This document shows positions 1-10,989 of a stretch of 64,000 nucleotides of DNA, piece after piece. This stretch comes from Polyporus tsugae (lineage: Eukaryota; Basidiomycota; Agaricomycetes; Polyporales; Polyporaceae), in contig JAHRBS010000013.1 of NCBI GenBank assembly GCA_024305745.1, positions 682,001 through 746,000 of the forward strand, written 5' to 3'. A program made the position numbers and the translations under genes. Each line of letters starts with the position of its first letter. Within the stretch, counting starts at the first letter, position 1. Under the pieces are notes generated by a model. That model saw only the letters and a list, made by a program, of their open reading frames with translations, was not told where the DNA came from and searched no databases.

Positions 1-986
1 GACAATGATCCATTAGCTACACACGCAGGGATTTCTTTTTCCTCGGTTCGGTCGAGACGCGGGTTCTCGGCGGCTTGGCAAACGGCCTGAGCGTAGTGTG
101 CGACGTCGTTATCGCGGCGGCGCTTTGCTATTACCTTCACTCCAAGAGAACCGGATTTAGGAGGTACGTCTTCCCTTTGCGGAGTGGGGTGAACTCATCT
201 GATGTCTGTCCGGCACAGAACTGATTCGATGATTGACCGACTGATCATATATGCCGTGAACCGAGGGGCTCTTACTGCGTGAGTGTCGACCCGTTGACCA
301 CCTGTACAGTTATCGCTGATCGTTGCGCACTAGTATTTGTCAAGCCGGCGAGATGATCACCGTTTGTTTCTTCACACATATACGGGTTTCTGCCACTGGC
401 ACTGACCAGGTTCAAATAGACCGTCGCTCTTCCGGGACGCTTCATCTATCTCCCATTCGCTCTCCTGAGTGGAAAACGTAGGTGCATGTCCGATCGCCTC
501 GCTCCGAGTGTTCCACTGACGATCACCATAAGTATATTGTAACACGCTCCTCGCAACGTAAGTCGATCTACAGCAATATTCTTCGAGTTACATAGGTCAC
601 TGATCCATCTACGTAGGCTCAATGCACAAAGGTCAATGAGGGGAGACAGCAACAACGTCGTGGAAGTGGGCACGCTTCTCCTCAATCGCATGAACACGTC
701 AACAGCAGGAAACAGGAACAGCCGGAGCACTGCAGGACGGTTGGAGAGCGTGAGTGCCTCTTTGGATCTCATTTTCGTGTCTGTCTTGAATGTGCATTCC
801 ATCCCATGCTTACTAGGGGGCTGGAGACGGCATGCCGACCTTTGTCATCGATATCTCTCAGGTTTCTGACAAGACGGTGGTGGTTCGTATAGTCGTGTTT
901 CAGGATGGTAGATCTTTGCTGACGCAGTTCGGGGCCCTCGAAAGGATGCGGCGGTGCACGCACCCAGCGTAGACAGCGATGTATGA
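1..986 (+). CDS. DUF6534-type membrane protein D1, 3' part only
   Basis: This is the C-terminal part of a multi-exon membrane-protein gene cut by the window edge. Visible exons encode the last transmembrane stretches: a segment with LANGLSVVCDVVIAAALCYY followed by LHSKRTGFRR (about 70-168), then TDSMIDRLIIYAVNRGALTA, then short exons with a CQAGEMIT-like piece, LPGRFIYLPFALLSGK and LYCNTLLAT, and a hydrophilic tail with LNAQ.SMR. This series of motifs is characteristic of DUF6534 proteins of Agaricomycetes, integral membrane proteins of unknown function. The tail ends in DSDV with TGA at 984-986, matching the ends of the three downstream copies (DSDV, YRDVA, DSDA), which fixes the 3' end. 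Introns are short GT-AG. The reading frame looks open in all visible exons, so the gene is probably functional. Function is unknown; a receptor-like or transporter-like role would be speculation. Confidence 0.8.
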
Positions 987-1203
987 ATGGCGACGACCGG
1001 ATGCGCGACGTTTTTCGTTTGTACTCGGACGCGGATTTGCAACTAGGTGGTGCGTATTTGCGTATTTAGTAGGGCCCGGAGAATGCCAGGACGTACTGCT
1101 GCACCGTGCAGCTGGATAATACTCGATTCCCACCAAAGTATCCTGAGCTGCTCGCCTGTTCAGGCATACACGACAACTGTACTCGGAATACTTAGTTTGC
1201 AGA

Positions 1204-1215
1204 GCTGAGCCCCAA

Positions 1216-1218
<3 letters not shown>
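1204..1218. repeat. Left 15-bp target-site duplication of the 4.1-kb insertion
   Basis: The 15-mer gctgagccccaactc occurs here, directly before a 34-nt T run, and again at 5306-5320. Joining the two outer flanks gives a continuous sequence, so this reads as a target-site duplication made on insertion. Confidence 0.85.

Positions 1219-1252
<34 letters not shown>
1219..1252. repeat. 34-nt poly(T) tract (poly(A) tail of the minus-strand insertion)
   Basis: An uninterrupted run of 34 T lies exactly between the left copy of the 15-bp direct repeat and the unique sequence of the insertion. Its position at one end only, and its purity, suggest a young insertion. Confidence 0.9.
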
Positions 1253-1257
<5 letters not shown>

Positions 1258-1931
1258 CTCAGGATGTCGGCAGTACTGTAATACATGAGGAGCTTATGTA
1301 ACTACGGCAGCGCGTCTCCCGGTATTCTACGTTCGGTTGACGCGATGTGCTTGTGCACAGGTAGGACCACGGCCGAAGGCCAGGAGTGGTAGGGAGGGCC
1401 AGTCGGTAATTTTCCGTCTTACCGCCGGCCCGACGATCGTGTTCCCGAAGGAGAAGGAGCCTCCGCGTCAGACGCGGGGCCCGCCAGCTCATCCGCCTGG
1501 GCTACGTCTATAGCAGGCGTCTGCAGGTGGGGACGATTTCTCTTCGTTCTACCCACTGTGGACCCGCACGTGTGATGGTGAACCTGCATGAGGGGGTGCA
1601 GGTATCGGTCAATATGGGTGATCAGCGCGCTGTGCTCCATCGGTGGGAGCGTGCAGGGCGTGGCATCCATGTGATTTGTGTCGACAATCGACGCACTGCG
1701 ATCCAATGGAGGACGCATGCAGGGCGTGACATCTGCGGAGGGATGGCTGCATGCCGTGGCGCCAGGCGGCAGCATGCAGGGAGGGACGAGGTGGGACACC
1801 GCTGACGGCGGCGGTTTATCAGGGTCGAGTGCGACCAGCCACTCAGGGAGCTGGCAGCTGATCGTGCGGTTAGGTGGTGGGCCTTCTGGGTGTGCAACTG
1901 GGGCGTGATGCCAGCGGCGGTATGTGCGGAC

Positions 1932-2912
1932 TCAGCCTTTGCGTTTGCAGGGCGCGAGCATGTGATAGTACTGCCGAACCACGAAGTCGCCGTGGAACGG
2001 ACATGTGAAAGAAGTGAGTCTGTATGCATAGCGTTCAGACTCAATGTCATCCGGAACCACAGCCCGAAGCCGGTGTTCCGTGAGCCAGCAAGGTGGGCTG
2101 AGGTCGGCATGGACACTCGGCCACAGCTGCCAGCTGTTGGGGATGTCTCTTGGATTATCGCCTGCCTCAATTGCCAGCATGTCGTAGACACGGGCATTCC
2201 AGTTGGCGATCTCCAAGATCCGGCTGTATGAGTGTGAGTCACTGAACCGCTCCCAAAAGGGGGTCCAGATGACTTGGTTTGATGCTGAGTCAGCGGGGAG
2301 GTAAACTTCATCCCGCGGGTGTGTTCGAGATAGCGATCCGGCCGCGAGCACATTGGCACCAACCGCAATCACTTCGGAAATTTCCCGATCATCTCGTGTG
2401 TGATCTTTCTCCATAAAGCCGGAGAAATGGCGGAGAAACGTGTGGGCACCCTGGAAATGCATCAGGACGTTCTCACACGTTTCGTCGTATGAATTGTGAA
2501 TCGCCACGAGGATGGGGACCTCGGCGAAGAGTGGAGGGGGAAGCCGGAACGCGCTCTCCATTGGGAGGAAGGGCGGACCGATGTCGCATGTGATACAATT
2601 GATGAGATCGATAATTGATTGAAAGGGGGGACCGTCACGACTTATGCTCTCCCCCAGAGCGGGGAAGGACGTCCAGTCGTCATCCAACATGATGAGCACA
2701 AGATGCGCCAGCATGGTGATGTGTGCTTGAGAGCGAGGCCTGTAAGGCAGCTCGCTCTCGATGTATGTGTAGTGGGTGAAGGCAGCCATCCCCAGACAAG
2801 CTGGGAAGTCCGCTGGTAGGTGTGTGGGGGGTAGGTACAAGGGGGGCGCGCTGCGCATGTGGTGCACACCACTTGACCCCCCGGTCCCCGCCCGGGTAGT
2901 ACTTGGATGCAT
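1932..2912 (-). CDS. Hypothetical protein inside the 4.1-kb insertion
   Basis: An open frame of about 326 codons runs from an ATG at 2912 (N-terminus MHPSTTRAG) to a stop at 1932. The frame stays open upstream to an ATG at 3122, but that extension is a proline/histidine/arginine-rich translation of the GC-rich minisatellite at about 3057-3200 and is probably not real. The body has ordinary globular composition with many aromatic and acidic residues (for example LVLIMLDDDWTSFPALGESI and WNARVYDMLAIEAGDNPRDI). I recognise no family. It lies about 350 bp downstream of the 3' end of the other insertion gene, on the same strand, and about 680 bp upstream of the poly(A) end. It may be an exon of a longer spliced gene. 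Coding status is inferred from frame length and composition. Confidence 0.45.
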   Translation of the reverse strand: MHPSTTRAGTGGSSGVHHMRSAPPLYLPPTHLPADFPACLGMAAFTHYTYIESELPYRPRSQAHITMLAHLVLIMLDDDWTSFPALGESISRDGPPFQSIIDLINCITCDIGPPFLPMESAFRLPPPLFAEVPILVAIHNSYDETCENVLMHFQGAHTFLRHFSGFMEKDHTRDDREISEVIAVGANVLAAGSLSRTHPRDEVYLPADSASNQVIWTPFWERFSDSHSYSRILEIANWNARVYDMLAIEAGDNPRDIPNSWQLWPSVHADLSPPCWLTEHRLRAVVPDDIESERYAYRLTSFTCPFHGDFVVRQYYHMLAPCKRKG

Positions 2913-3056
2913 TTTGGTCTCCCAGGGACCAGGAATTGGAAGAGGGTGTAGGACCCCCGATGTACTGTACTCGCTACGTAGGTAGAGGCAGCGTAAAGGA
3001 TGTAGGCGCCCACCGGATGGTGGTGGTACGAGGGAGAGAAGGGCGCGGCGAGAACG

Positions 3057-3200
3057 GGAATGGGGTGGGCATGGGGCGGGAATGGCATGGGGGCGGGAAT
3101 GGCATGGGGGCGGGAATGGCATGGGGGCGGGAATGGGGCGGGCATGGGGCGGGTGGACGGGAATGGGGCGGTGAACGAGAATGGGGGTGGCGAAGCAGGA
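3057..3200. repeat. G-rich minisatellite
   Basis: Imperfect 17-bp units of the form gggaatggcatgggggc follow each other at least three times (about 3078-3135), then degenerate into gggaatggggcgggcatggggc-like variants. The tract explains the artificial Pro/His-rich and Gly/Met-rich open frames seen on both strands here. Confidence 0.8.
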
Positions 3201-3261
3201 ATGGGAGCGGGCGCAGGAGCCAGGAATGGGGCGAGCGAAAGAGGGAGGCGATGGGCATCTA

Positions 3262-5225
3262 CTACAGACCTTTTATCAGTCCCTCGAGATAATCGCCTAC
3301 ATCGGCTTCCTCATGCTCAAGGAACTCAAATCGCATCACTGGTGGGCAGCGCTATTTTCAGTACCAGTAGGGAGGGAGAAATGTAGCATTGAGACATACT
3401 TTGATCACTCGAAGCCAACTTCTCCATCTTTTTTTGGGACATATCCTTCATAGCGGTGGCTCCATTGCACCAGCTCCGGTACAAAGCGAGGGTGACGTCG
3501 TCAACTGCGTAACTGCAGCATACCCCGTTCGGGACTATGTTCAGAAGCTCAAGTTCTTTAACCCAGCACTCATTGATGTGGCGGGTCTGGAGACAAAACG
3601 TGAATAAACTACATGCATTGCCACTGAAAGACACACTTACGAAGATCTGATTAGCCGCCTTGTCCTTCTGAAGTGCTTTAAAGAAGAGTCTTGACGCGGT
3701 ATAGGTAAGAATGACGAAATGGGACTGCGTTGCATATGGCGGCACGCCGCAGCCAGTCTTCATCATGCCTTTAATGAACACTTTGAGCTGGTCTTCCTCA
3801 AGGAACGTGGAGACTGAAGAAAAGCGGGAAAATTGTCTAATGAACAGCAAGATGATTGGAGGGTGGGCTTGTCGCGGCATGGTCAGCCCCCTAGGTGCAT
3901 TGCGAGGGGACACCAGAACATTGCCATCGGGCTGTGGCGCACCAAGGGGGAGGGGGTTGACGGGCGCGCCAGCTGGAGGAGGAACGTCCTCGTCGTGGGG
4001 CTGCGGCTGAGCCACTGCAGCCGGGGGGAGGGGGTTGACGGGCGCGCCAGCTGGAGGAGGAACGTCCTCGTTGTGGGGCTGCGGCGCAGCCACTGCAGCC
4101 GCGGCCACATCGGGCGGGATATCTTGGGAGGCGTGGACGGGAGGAGCCAACGGCGGCTCAGCGCTAATGGCTTTCTCATGCTTTTCTCGCAGCACGCGCT
4201 TCAATGAGAATGGAGCCTCAGTCACGACTCCCTCCGTTCATGAAGGTCAAAGGATGGACTTACAATGGATGTTGAGGCTATATCATTGAATACAGCTTCG
4301 ACGTGGCGAACCCCGCTGATTAGCAAGGTGGTTTGGAATTCAGGGACCTTATCTACTGCTTAGAATGTCAGGTGTTTCATTGACAATAAATCAACTCTTA
4401 AAGAATATACCCACCAACTGCCCATCTCGCCGCCGCCAGGATCAATGCTTGAAGGGTGAAGACGACGACAGCGGTGTCAGAGGCAGCGACACTTTCAATG
4501 ACCGCCTCCAGCTCGCCTTTCGGGCATAGCAACGTTATAAGGGTTGATTGCTGATTAGCAATGATGCCCTTGATATCGTGGACGATGGTTTCGAGGAGGA
4601 CTTCCTCCCCGCAGCCAGCGTGACTCAGGCCGCCGTTGTAGACGACCACGAGGGCTTTCACGGGAATCTTGAGGGGATCGCAACCTGATGAGAGAATCTT
4701 GGTCAGGGAGGACTGTCACGTTTAGAGTACAGTTAGTGGTTAGTAACGAATACCATAATTTGTAATTGGGCGATTGCACGTACTGGGGACTTGTCGGTGA
4801 TGATACCTCTGATTGCGTCCTCCGGAAGCGAGGAGTAGAACTGCGCATGAAGCCCTTGTTGCTCAAACGAATACCAATACTCCTTCAGCTCGACAGGTTG
4901 CCTCTTAAAACATTCTCGAATCTGAAACAACAGGCCAAAGGGAAGGGCCGCGGAAGCAGAACGGAAGTGGACTTTGGAGGGAGAGGAGCGTAAGTTAAAC
5001 GTAGCGAAAAATGATTTGAATGTGGATGCGGGGGTCGCGTCAGCCATGGCGGTGGGTGTGGTGGGTGTGGGGGGCGGAGTGGGGGGAAGATAGGGGTAGT
5101 CGCCGAATGCGAGGTTGAGGAAGGTTTCGGGCATCCACGCCCTTGAATACGCAACTAGCGTCTCAAGTTGAGTACTTCAGGACGGTGCAGATGCTCATTA
5201 ACCACTTACGGCCGCTGAATGGCAT
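3262..5225 (-). CDS. Spliced hypothetical protein inside the 4.1-kb insertion
   Basis: Read on the minus strand, an ATG at 5225 opens a short first exon (MPFSG, to 5210). A GTAAGT intron ending CTAG at 5155 joins it to an exon 5154-4784. A second intron (GTACGT at 4783, CTAAC branch-like motif, ACAG) leads to exon 3 at 4712, which contains VKALVVVYNGGLSHAGCGEE. Further GT-AG introns lie near 4437-4395, 4270-4210, 3640-3590 and 3400-3345, and the last exon ends with a TAG at 3262. The predicted protein is roughly 480 residues. It has a proline-rich middle containing a duplicated 26-residue block (PPPAGAPVNPLP plus an acidic QPH.EDV piece) encoded by the 78-bp repeat at 3945-4095. No known domain is evident. 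Frames join correctly across the introns, which supports a real spliced gene, or one that was recently so. The tail of the protein has a WVKELELLNIVPNG stretch. Confidence 0.5.
3945..4095. repeat. 78-bp tandem duplication coding for 26 residues
   Basis: Two adjacent copies with a 78-bp period share gggttgacgggcgcgccagc and the following bases, with only a few differences. Seventy-eight is a multiple of three, so the duplication keeps the minus-strand reading frame and doubles a proline-rich linker block of the insertion-borne protein. Confidence 0.85.
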
Positions 5226-5305
5226 CCGAGTAATGGCGCGAGGTGGGGTGTCAGAAGGTGCGGCACACGCGCAGGCGTAGGGGAAGGACAGAAGGTCTTC
5301 CGGAT

Positions 5306-5320
5306 GCTGAGCCCCAACTC
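5306..5320. repeat. Right 15-bp target-site duplication
   Basis: The second copy of gctgagccccaactc is identical over 15 bases to 1204-1218. The sequence that follows (gaaggcggtag) would directly continue the left flank in an uninterrupted allele. Confidence 0.85.
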
Positions 5321-5366
5321 GAAGGCGGTAGTGCGGTGGGAGTCAAGTGACTGCGCCAGCAAAAAG

Positions 5367-6077
5367 GCATGAGCGCCTATATGGCATCTTTCTCACCGGT
5401 ACCACCTCCACATGAATATACTGGACCAGTCTCAGAAACACTCCTAGCTCGGTCTTCTCGTCGCACATTCATACCTCCATGGAGGCCGCTCTCAAGACGA
5501 CGCAATGGTCAGTGTTCAGTGCTCGGTATTCTTCACAGAGCCGCTGTCCCTGCGTCGGTCCGTATCCGACGCGTGCACCCTGCTGCTCTCGGTCATCTGA
5601 GAGGGCGGTAGTTTGTTACAGCAGGTGAAAGACAGGTTGAGCCGGATGGAAGACGCGCTCGAGATGACGAAGACGTACCCCATGTGCCTCGCTCAGTCGC
5701 ACCTCTCCCCCGCGAATGTGGGCCAGGCGGCTGTGGACGGTGCTTGCGGCTGCCGAATGGGATCAAGTTTGGCACCGACGGGGTTGGGTTAACCTACTGC
5801 ACTTGCTACGTGCCGGATGGGACTAACTGAAGCGCGGATACCTCGAGCAGCCGTTTGCTGCGATCCTCGAGGCGGTGGACGAGCATGTTCTGGGAGAGAC
5901 CTGGTCGGCCCGAGCTGGGGTTCGTCGGAAAATAAACGACAAGGTACGTCGGCGCTGTATTCGACGCGGGCTGCTGTGTTCATGTTGTGTTTACAGTATG
6001 CAAAGATGTTCGGAGAAATCCTGTATCACAGCGACGAGAACATCTGGGGCGACCGAGGCACAGAGGACCTGTGGTGA
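5367..6077 (+). pseudogene. Decayed companion gene C, copy 1
   Basis: This stretch between D1 and D2 retains pieces of the gene that is intact at 20977-22336. A fragment around 5620-5770 reads VKDRLSRMEDALEMTKTYPM, parallel to the ADTYPVRPLEKLPL region of the intact copy. A later fragment VRRKINDK is followed by a GTACGT...ACAG intron and by YAKMFGEILYHSDEN, ending in GTEDLW with TGA at 6075-6077; this matches the intact copy's EVYDK, intron, YVDCMHKGK junction. The N-terminal and central exons are missing or frame-shifted. Bases 5321-5600 show an open start (MSAYMASFSPVPPP) that I cannot place. It is a partial paralogue, most likely non-functional. Confidence 0.5.
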
Positions 6078-7003
6078 GTGATTGTCCTCCGCCCACATCT
6101 CGTGGCGTCGTCCGGCTATTTTCGCTTTCCTTCTTATATGGAATTGTATAGAACGTAATGCGCTCCACAAAATCGCTCCGTTTACTAGTATTCCGAAAGA
6201 ACGGTGCATGCACTGCAATAACACGCTGTGCCCTTCGCGAATCTTCCGAACATATCTCAAACCTGTTTCGCAGCGTTCAAGCTTCCATCCCCATACCCCA
6301 AGGTATTGCACCATCTTCCAACTGCAATCGACACCGGCGCGGATGAACTGATAAACCAAGAAACTATCAGGCACGAATACATACATATCTTTGCGAAGGC
6401 CGCCGTTCCTCTGCGCTCGTCATACAAGCTTGCATAATCAGCAATCTGTCGCATCTCGTGCGGGTACCTCACGCTCAGAAGTAGGCATCCCGTCAACAGC
6501 GGCCCGGTTTCACTATGCCAATGCAGCCGAAATCGCCGGGACGAATATTTATAACGCATCGGCAGACAAAGCCGGCCACGCCACTGAGGGGTAGTAGTCT
6601 TGAACCACTTCCGCATGTTGACGTCCTCTGATGATTTGTGGATATAACACTTCCCAGAACTGCACGAGTGGAAATGGGCCGCACACCATAGATGTTCGGC
6701 AAGCTATATCTCCTACTCTTCATCCTCACCTAGCTTTATCCCCCTCCGAGGTCCGGTTCGGGCGCATTGGGACCCCTCGCTGGCGACCAGTTTGTTCACT
6801 CCGGTGTGTATATTTAGTCCTGGTATATGTGTGGATGTTTTCTAACTCAGCTCGCAATCATCTGTCCCGGTCAAACTTACTGTCACTTTTTACATCTATA
6901 TCAGACCCTTTCCGGAAATGATAGTTCTCAGTCGATATGCCGCTTGAGACCCTTGAATGAACACAACCGGGACAGCCGGAGGATCCAATTCTATTTCCCC
7001 TGC
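6078..7003. other. Spacer upstream of D2, no gene supported
   Basis: The first part (to about 6200) is similar to 15710-15830 downstream of companion copy C3: a conserved block containing cgtggcg and a TGGAATTGT core. This marks the spacer as part of the duplicated block. I see no supported coding exons. Confidence 0.5.
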
Positions 7004-7010
7004 CATAAAA
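7004..7010 (+). promoter_or_regulatory. TATA-like box of D2
   Basis: CATAAAA lies 61 bp upstream of the D2 start codon. D3 (TATAAG at 12003) and D4 (TATATAAG at 16047) carry TATA-type motifs 57-64 bp upstream of their ATGs, and this shared spacing makes a core-promoter role plausible. Confidence 0.4.
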
Positions 7011-7064
7011 CCACCTCTAAATCCTAGGATTCACTGCAGTATCGATCCTCGTTCCCCGTCTCCC

Positions 7065-9186
7065 ATGGATCCAGTAGTTCGACTTGGTCTATCGCTTTCG
7101 CTGATCCCTTCACGTATCAAGGAGGCTCTCGCGTGTGGCGTGATTGCCATTGTGGTCTCAACCGGGTGGGTGCTTGATGATTACTCGTGTCGACGTATTC
7201 CAGTCTCAGGCTGCTCACGTTGCGCTACAGTGTATATGGCATCACCGTCTTGCAAGCCTACATATACTTTCGCAACAACGATGAGGATTCCAGGCGCATG
7301 ACATACTTTGTAAGCCAGTCAACTCGTCTATTCAGGTCATAGACACAGGCTGACATCGTTGCTTCCAAAAGGTGGGATGTCTATTGTGAGTATACTACTG
7401 CTAGTGTACACCGAGAGAATGCACTTCACATGATTTACGAACACACAGCGTCATCGACACCATCTCATTGGCCTTGGCTGTCGAGGGTTTGTATATATAT
7501 ATCGTGACTGACTTCGGGGACCCGTTGCTACTTCTCAACATGCCTCCGTAAGTTCTCCTGGTCCATCCCGCTGTCGGTATTATCTCAATCAGCTATATTA
7601 CAGCGCGTTCGCGGTAAGTAAGAATTTGTGTCCATACACTAGGTGGAAGCTCTTCGAAGTTTAAGTTTGAGCACGCAGTGACGGTGACCATTCAACGATC
7701 TAAGGGTGTTTTGAGTCTCAACTGATCGGGGGTCTAGCACATTATCGCAACTCTGACACAGTGGTACGTGCAGGTTTCGAAGCTGTCAGGACCTTGTCTC
7801 ACTGTTGGCTAGCTTCTTCGCACACCGGCTTTGGGCTCGTAAGTCGTGCTCGATACTATGCAGGACGCAGGATGATTCTGACGTGATAGGACAGTGAGCA
7901 CACGGAACATAGTGCTCGTGAGCAGTATCGTAAGGTCACAATCCCGAAATATTCGGCTGCTTACTTACTAGACGACGCAATTCTTTAGGTTGCCCTTTCT
8001 TTGGGGTCGTTTGGTGGGTAGATCGGCAAGAACCAATGTTCCGAAGCACGATATCGCTGACGTTCCCACCTGTATAGTTCCTGGGATCAGTATGTCACCA
8101 CCACAATTGAACCGACTGTAAATGCCGCAATATAGCCACTAACATTCCAACTTCACGGTAGTGGTATCCGTGGTTGTGTACGTGCATCATTCGGCGATTC
8201 GGCGCGCCTTGAAACTGACTCACCACACAATGATCCATTAGGTACAGACATAGGGATTTGTTTCTCCTCGGTTCAGCGGAGTTGCGGATTCTCGGAGGCT
8301 TGGCGAACGGCCTCAGTGTACTTTGCGACCTCGTTATCGCAATAGCGCTTTGTTATTACCTGCACTCGAAGAGGACCGGGTTCAGGAGGTACATCGTATA
8401 TTTTATTTGCGGGGAAAATCTGACCTCTGTCCTGCACAGAACCGATTCTATGATCGACAAAATGATCATATATGCCGTGAACCGAGGAGGTCTTACCGCG
8501 TGAGCCTCGATAGTTTATACTCGCCACCCGCAGGGTCGCTGATATTCCTTTGAGGGACCAGTATTTGTCAAGCCGGCGAGATGATCACCGTAAGTTGTGT
8601 CTCGGGCCCTATGTAAGAATTTCGACGACTGACCAGCTTTGAATAGACCGTCGCACTTCCGGGACGCTTCATTTATCTCCCGTTCGCTCTCCTGAGCGGA
8701 AAACGTACGTGTATGTCTGACCTCATGCCGCCGACTGTTCCGTTGACCATAGATGCTAGTGTATTGTAACACGCTCCTCGCAACGTAAGATAATATACAG
8801 TGATGTGCTGCAAGCTCAATAGGTTACTGATCCATTCCCATGATAGGCTCAATGCTCAGAAGTCCATTATGAGAGACACAGCCAATGCCGGAGTCGAAGT
8901 GAGCACGCTTCTCAATCGCATGACCACGTCCACAGCGAGTCACCGGAGCACTGCACCACGGTTGGAGAGGGTTAGTGCCTCTTCCGACCTCATTTTAGTG
9001 TCAGTATTGACTGAAAATTCCACCGCATATTCACTAGGCAGCGGGCGAGGGTATGCCGACCTTCGTCATCAACATCTCTTCCGAGAAGACTACCGTTCGC
9101 ATACTGCTTGTTTTGGGACAGTACGTTTTTGCTAACGGAACCTACAGGATGCGGTGCACACACCAAGCGTAAACAGTGATGTATGA
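7065..9186 (+). CDS. DUF6534-type multi-pass membrane protein D2
   Basis: The gene starts with ATG at 7065 (MDPVVRLGLSLSLIPSRIKE), then is spliced through at least ten short introns. In order the exons give a first membrane segment (ALACGVIAIVVSTG), a VYGITVLQAYIYFRNN segment, an FVIDTISLALAVEGLYIYIV segment with TDFGDPLLLLNMP, short exons, then LANGLSVLCDLVIAIALCYY, LHSKRTGFRR, TDSMIDKMIIYAVNRGGLTA, LPGRFIYLPFALLSGK and a hydrophilic tail. The order matches the DUF6534 family (Agaricomycete integral membrane proteins, about seven predicted helices, function unknown). A final intron GTACGT...ACAG at about 9120-9147 joins to DAVHTPSVNSDV and TGA at 9184-9186. No stop is forced in the exons I traced. 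It is nearly collinear with D4 (starts 9039 bp apart, ends 9109 bp apart), consistent with duplication of a larger block. Confidence 0.8.
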
Positions 9187-9359
9187 GGGGTGACGACCGG
9201 ACACAACATTTCCCTTTCGTATACGGATTCTGGAGTGCTTGAAGGCTATACCAGTGGGTCTTGGCCGCGTATTTGGACTCGGAGAGTCGGAGACTCAGAT
9301 GGGATGTCTTCCCTCTGATTCAAGTTCGCTGATATGTCGTAACTCCATACAAATCGCCG

Positions 9360-10900
9360 ATACTCCCTATAAATACGCCATATTTATTGTCTATCCATGG
9401 AAGGTTGGTACGCTCAGAAAAGGGACAGCTCGACGACGCGGTCGAGGAGTCGAAGCAAGCCAGCGTTTCTCGGACGAGACGCCCGACGACCGATCAGTGG
9501 GCGTCCACTTCATTTTGCTCTCGACCACCATGTTCTCAGTCGCTGCGCCTTTGCTTGACCTGTCCCACTTTCAATCCCAGCTTACCTCCATCACATATGA
9601 GACATTGTATTGTTTACAGTGCTCGTGAACACTAAGTCCGCCGCCCTTCAGCTGTGGTCGGCTCATTCTGAAGGTCTCCACAGTCCCCGGATTTCGTGAG
9701 GCAACCTAGGAGGAATCGGGCCCTTGTGAGGACACGAGGTGCGTAGCCACTTGCGGCTCGATAAGTTGGAAGTACCTAATCGTATCGTGTGTCTCAGACA
9801 TTCAAATCCTCGGCGTTGAAGTATCATCCGGTGAAATGCAGCATGTCGGTGCACTTGCGTTCGCCCAGATGAAGGTCCGTGTTCTTACGCCGCTCCGCAT
9901 CACGTTTTGTCTCTATACAATGCATTGTCTATCCAAGATGTTTGGCTACCAACTCGTGATCCTCCACCAGAGGGCGGAATGTTGGGGAAGTGTTTGGGAA
10001 CGCCACGGCAGATCGGACGGTTTGGACCGCTGGTGAGCATGGCCTCATTCGTTCGCTTCGCCCCGTTCTGAATATCTGACTGTTCCTACTTCAGCACACC
10101 CTGACAAGGCTCCGCGACAAACACATGTCCTGTTGTCTGTCCGGCCGGCGAGCCATGACGCCGTGCGTGGCAAACCGGCATGCGGTCTATGATATCAGTC
10201 TGATACGCATATATGTAGCTCAACCTCATTCTATCAATCGAGCTATGCTACCATCGTTTTGCGCTCGTTCGCCTCACAGATGCGTCCTCACCGGCCTCTA
10301 CGACTTCGAGGGCGGTAGAAGGGATGACGTGGCCGTGTGGGGCCGTTCAGGCGTCCCGACCTCGGCTTGGAAGTTCCTGCCATCAAGATCAACCAGTCGT
10401 CGAGCGGCGCGCCGTTTTTCTGGCAGATCCCTGGCAAGGACCCCGCTGAACGTGTGTTTTCCTTGCCGTCCCCTTAGATCCCGTTGTCACTGGGGCCTTA
10501 AGCTGAAGATGGACGCTGTCGTGCAGAACAATACCTTTGCCACCGGCCAGACTCCCACTGTCTGTGTTTTGACTGAGAAGAAGGACCAATCAATGTCGGG
10601 GAGAGGCTTCGCGCGCCGTCCTGGACGCGATAGCGGAGAAGGAGACCGGATGTCTTAGTATCTTGTATCTGCCATGTGTAGGGAGATCACAAAGATCCAA
10701 ACTAGCTGCAACGACTCACTGTACGTTCAGGGACTATCGTACGCGGGCATACACTGCTGACGTTTCGTATTCAGGGCATGGACAGGACAAATGGAAGGAT
10801 ACTCAAAGATAAGGCGACGGCAGCCGTTGCGATCGAGGAGCGCGCGTTCGGCCATTCGCGCGGGGTCTCTAATTCGTACCAATAAGTAAGAAGCGGCCAC
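9360..10900 (+). pseudogene. Decayed companion gene B, copy 1
   Basis: Segments here are collinear with 18440-20200 downstream of D4: 9375-9420 with 18455-18500, 9745-9890 with 18815-18960, 10245-10330 with 19370-19450, and 10640-10740 with 20015-20110. Aligned exon-like pieces keep a common frame, for example IQILGVEVSSGEMQHVGALA here versus VQVFGVVALSAETQEIGKLA there, each followed by a GT donor (GTCCGT/GTGCGT). A likely start is ATG at 9531 in a context shared with 18613. Other parts carry stops or shifts: the piece matching EWEERLGNAAAGQTVSTAG in the other copy has an in-frame TGA. I do not recognise the family. The region is a relic of a multi-exon gene, possibly once co-duplicated with D2. 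Confidence 0.45.
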
Positions 10901-10989
10901 GCCCGCTCACTTTCCTGGCAGGTCTCATGCGTCAACGTTGATGCTCTAACGCCACGCTGTCGCTTCGGTCCTCGTCCAGTAGAACCTGG

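Larger units (their letters stand above)
1219..5305 (-). mobile_element. 4.1-kb retro-insertion with poly(A) end and target-site duplication, no recognised polymerase
   Basis: The segment starts with 34 consecutive T (1219-1252), i.e. a poly(A) tail for an element read on the minus strand, and is bordered on both sides by the same 15-mer (1204-1218 and 5306-5320). In established knowledge, a poly(A) tail plus a target-site duplication of 10-20 bp is the signature of target-primed reverse transcription by non-LTR (LINE-type) machinery. There are no long terminal repeats or terminal inverted repeats at its ends. Inside are two minus-strand coding regions in the same orientation as the tail (3262-5225 and 1932-2912). 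The first has several clean GT-AG introns, so it is not a copy of a spliced mRNA. I found no reverse-transcriptase or endonuclease motif, so it may be non-autonomous, a decayed element or a retroposed unspliced transcript. Confidence 0.65.

Noticed and set aside
2903..3386. Gly/Met-rich and Pro/His-rich frames on both strands
   Set aside because: They are translations of the G-rich 17-bp minisatellite.
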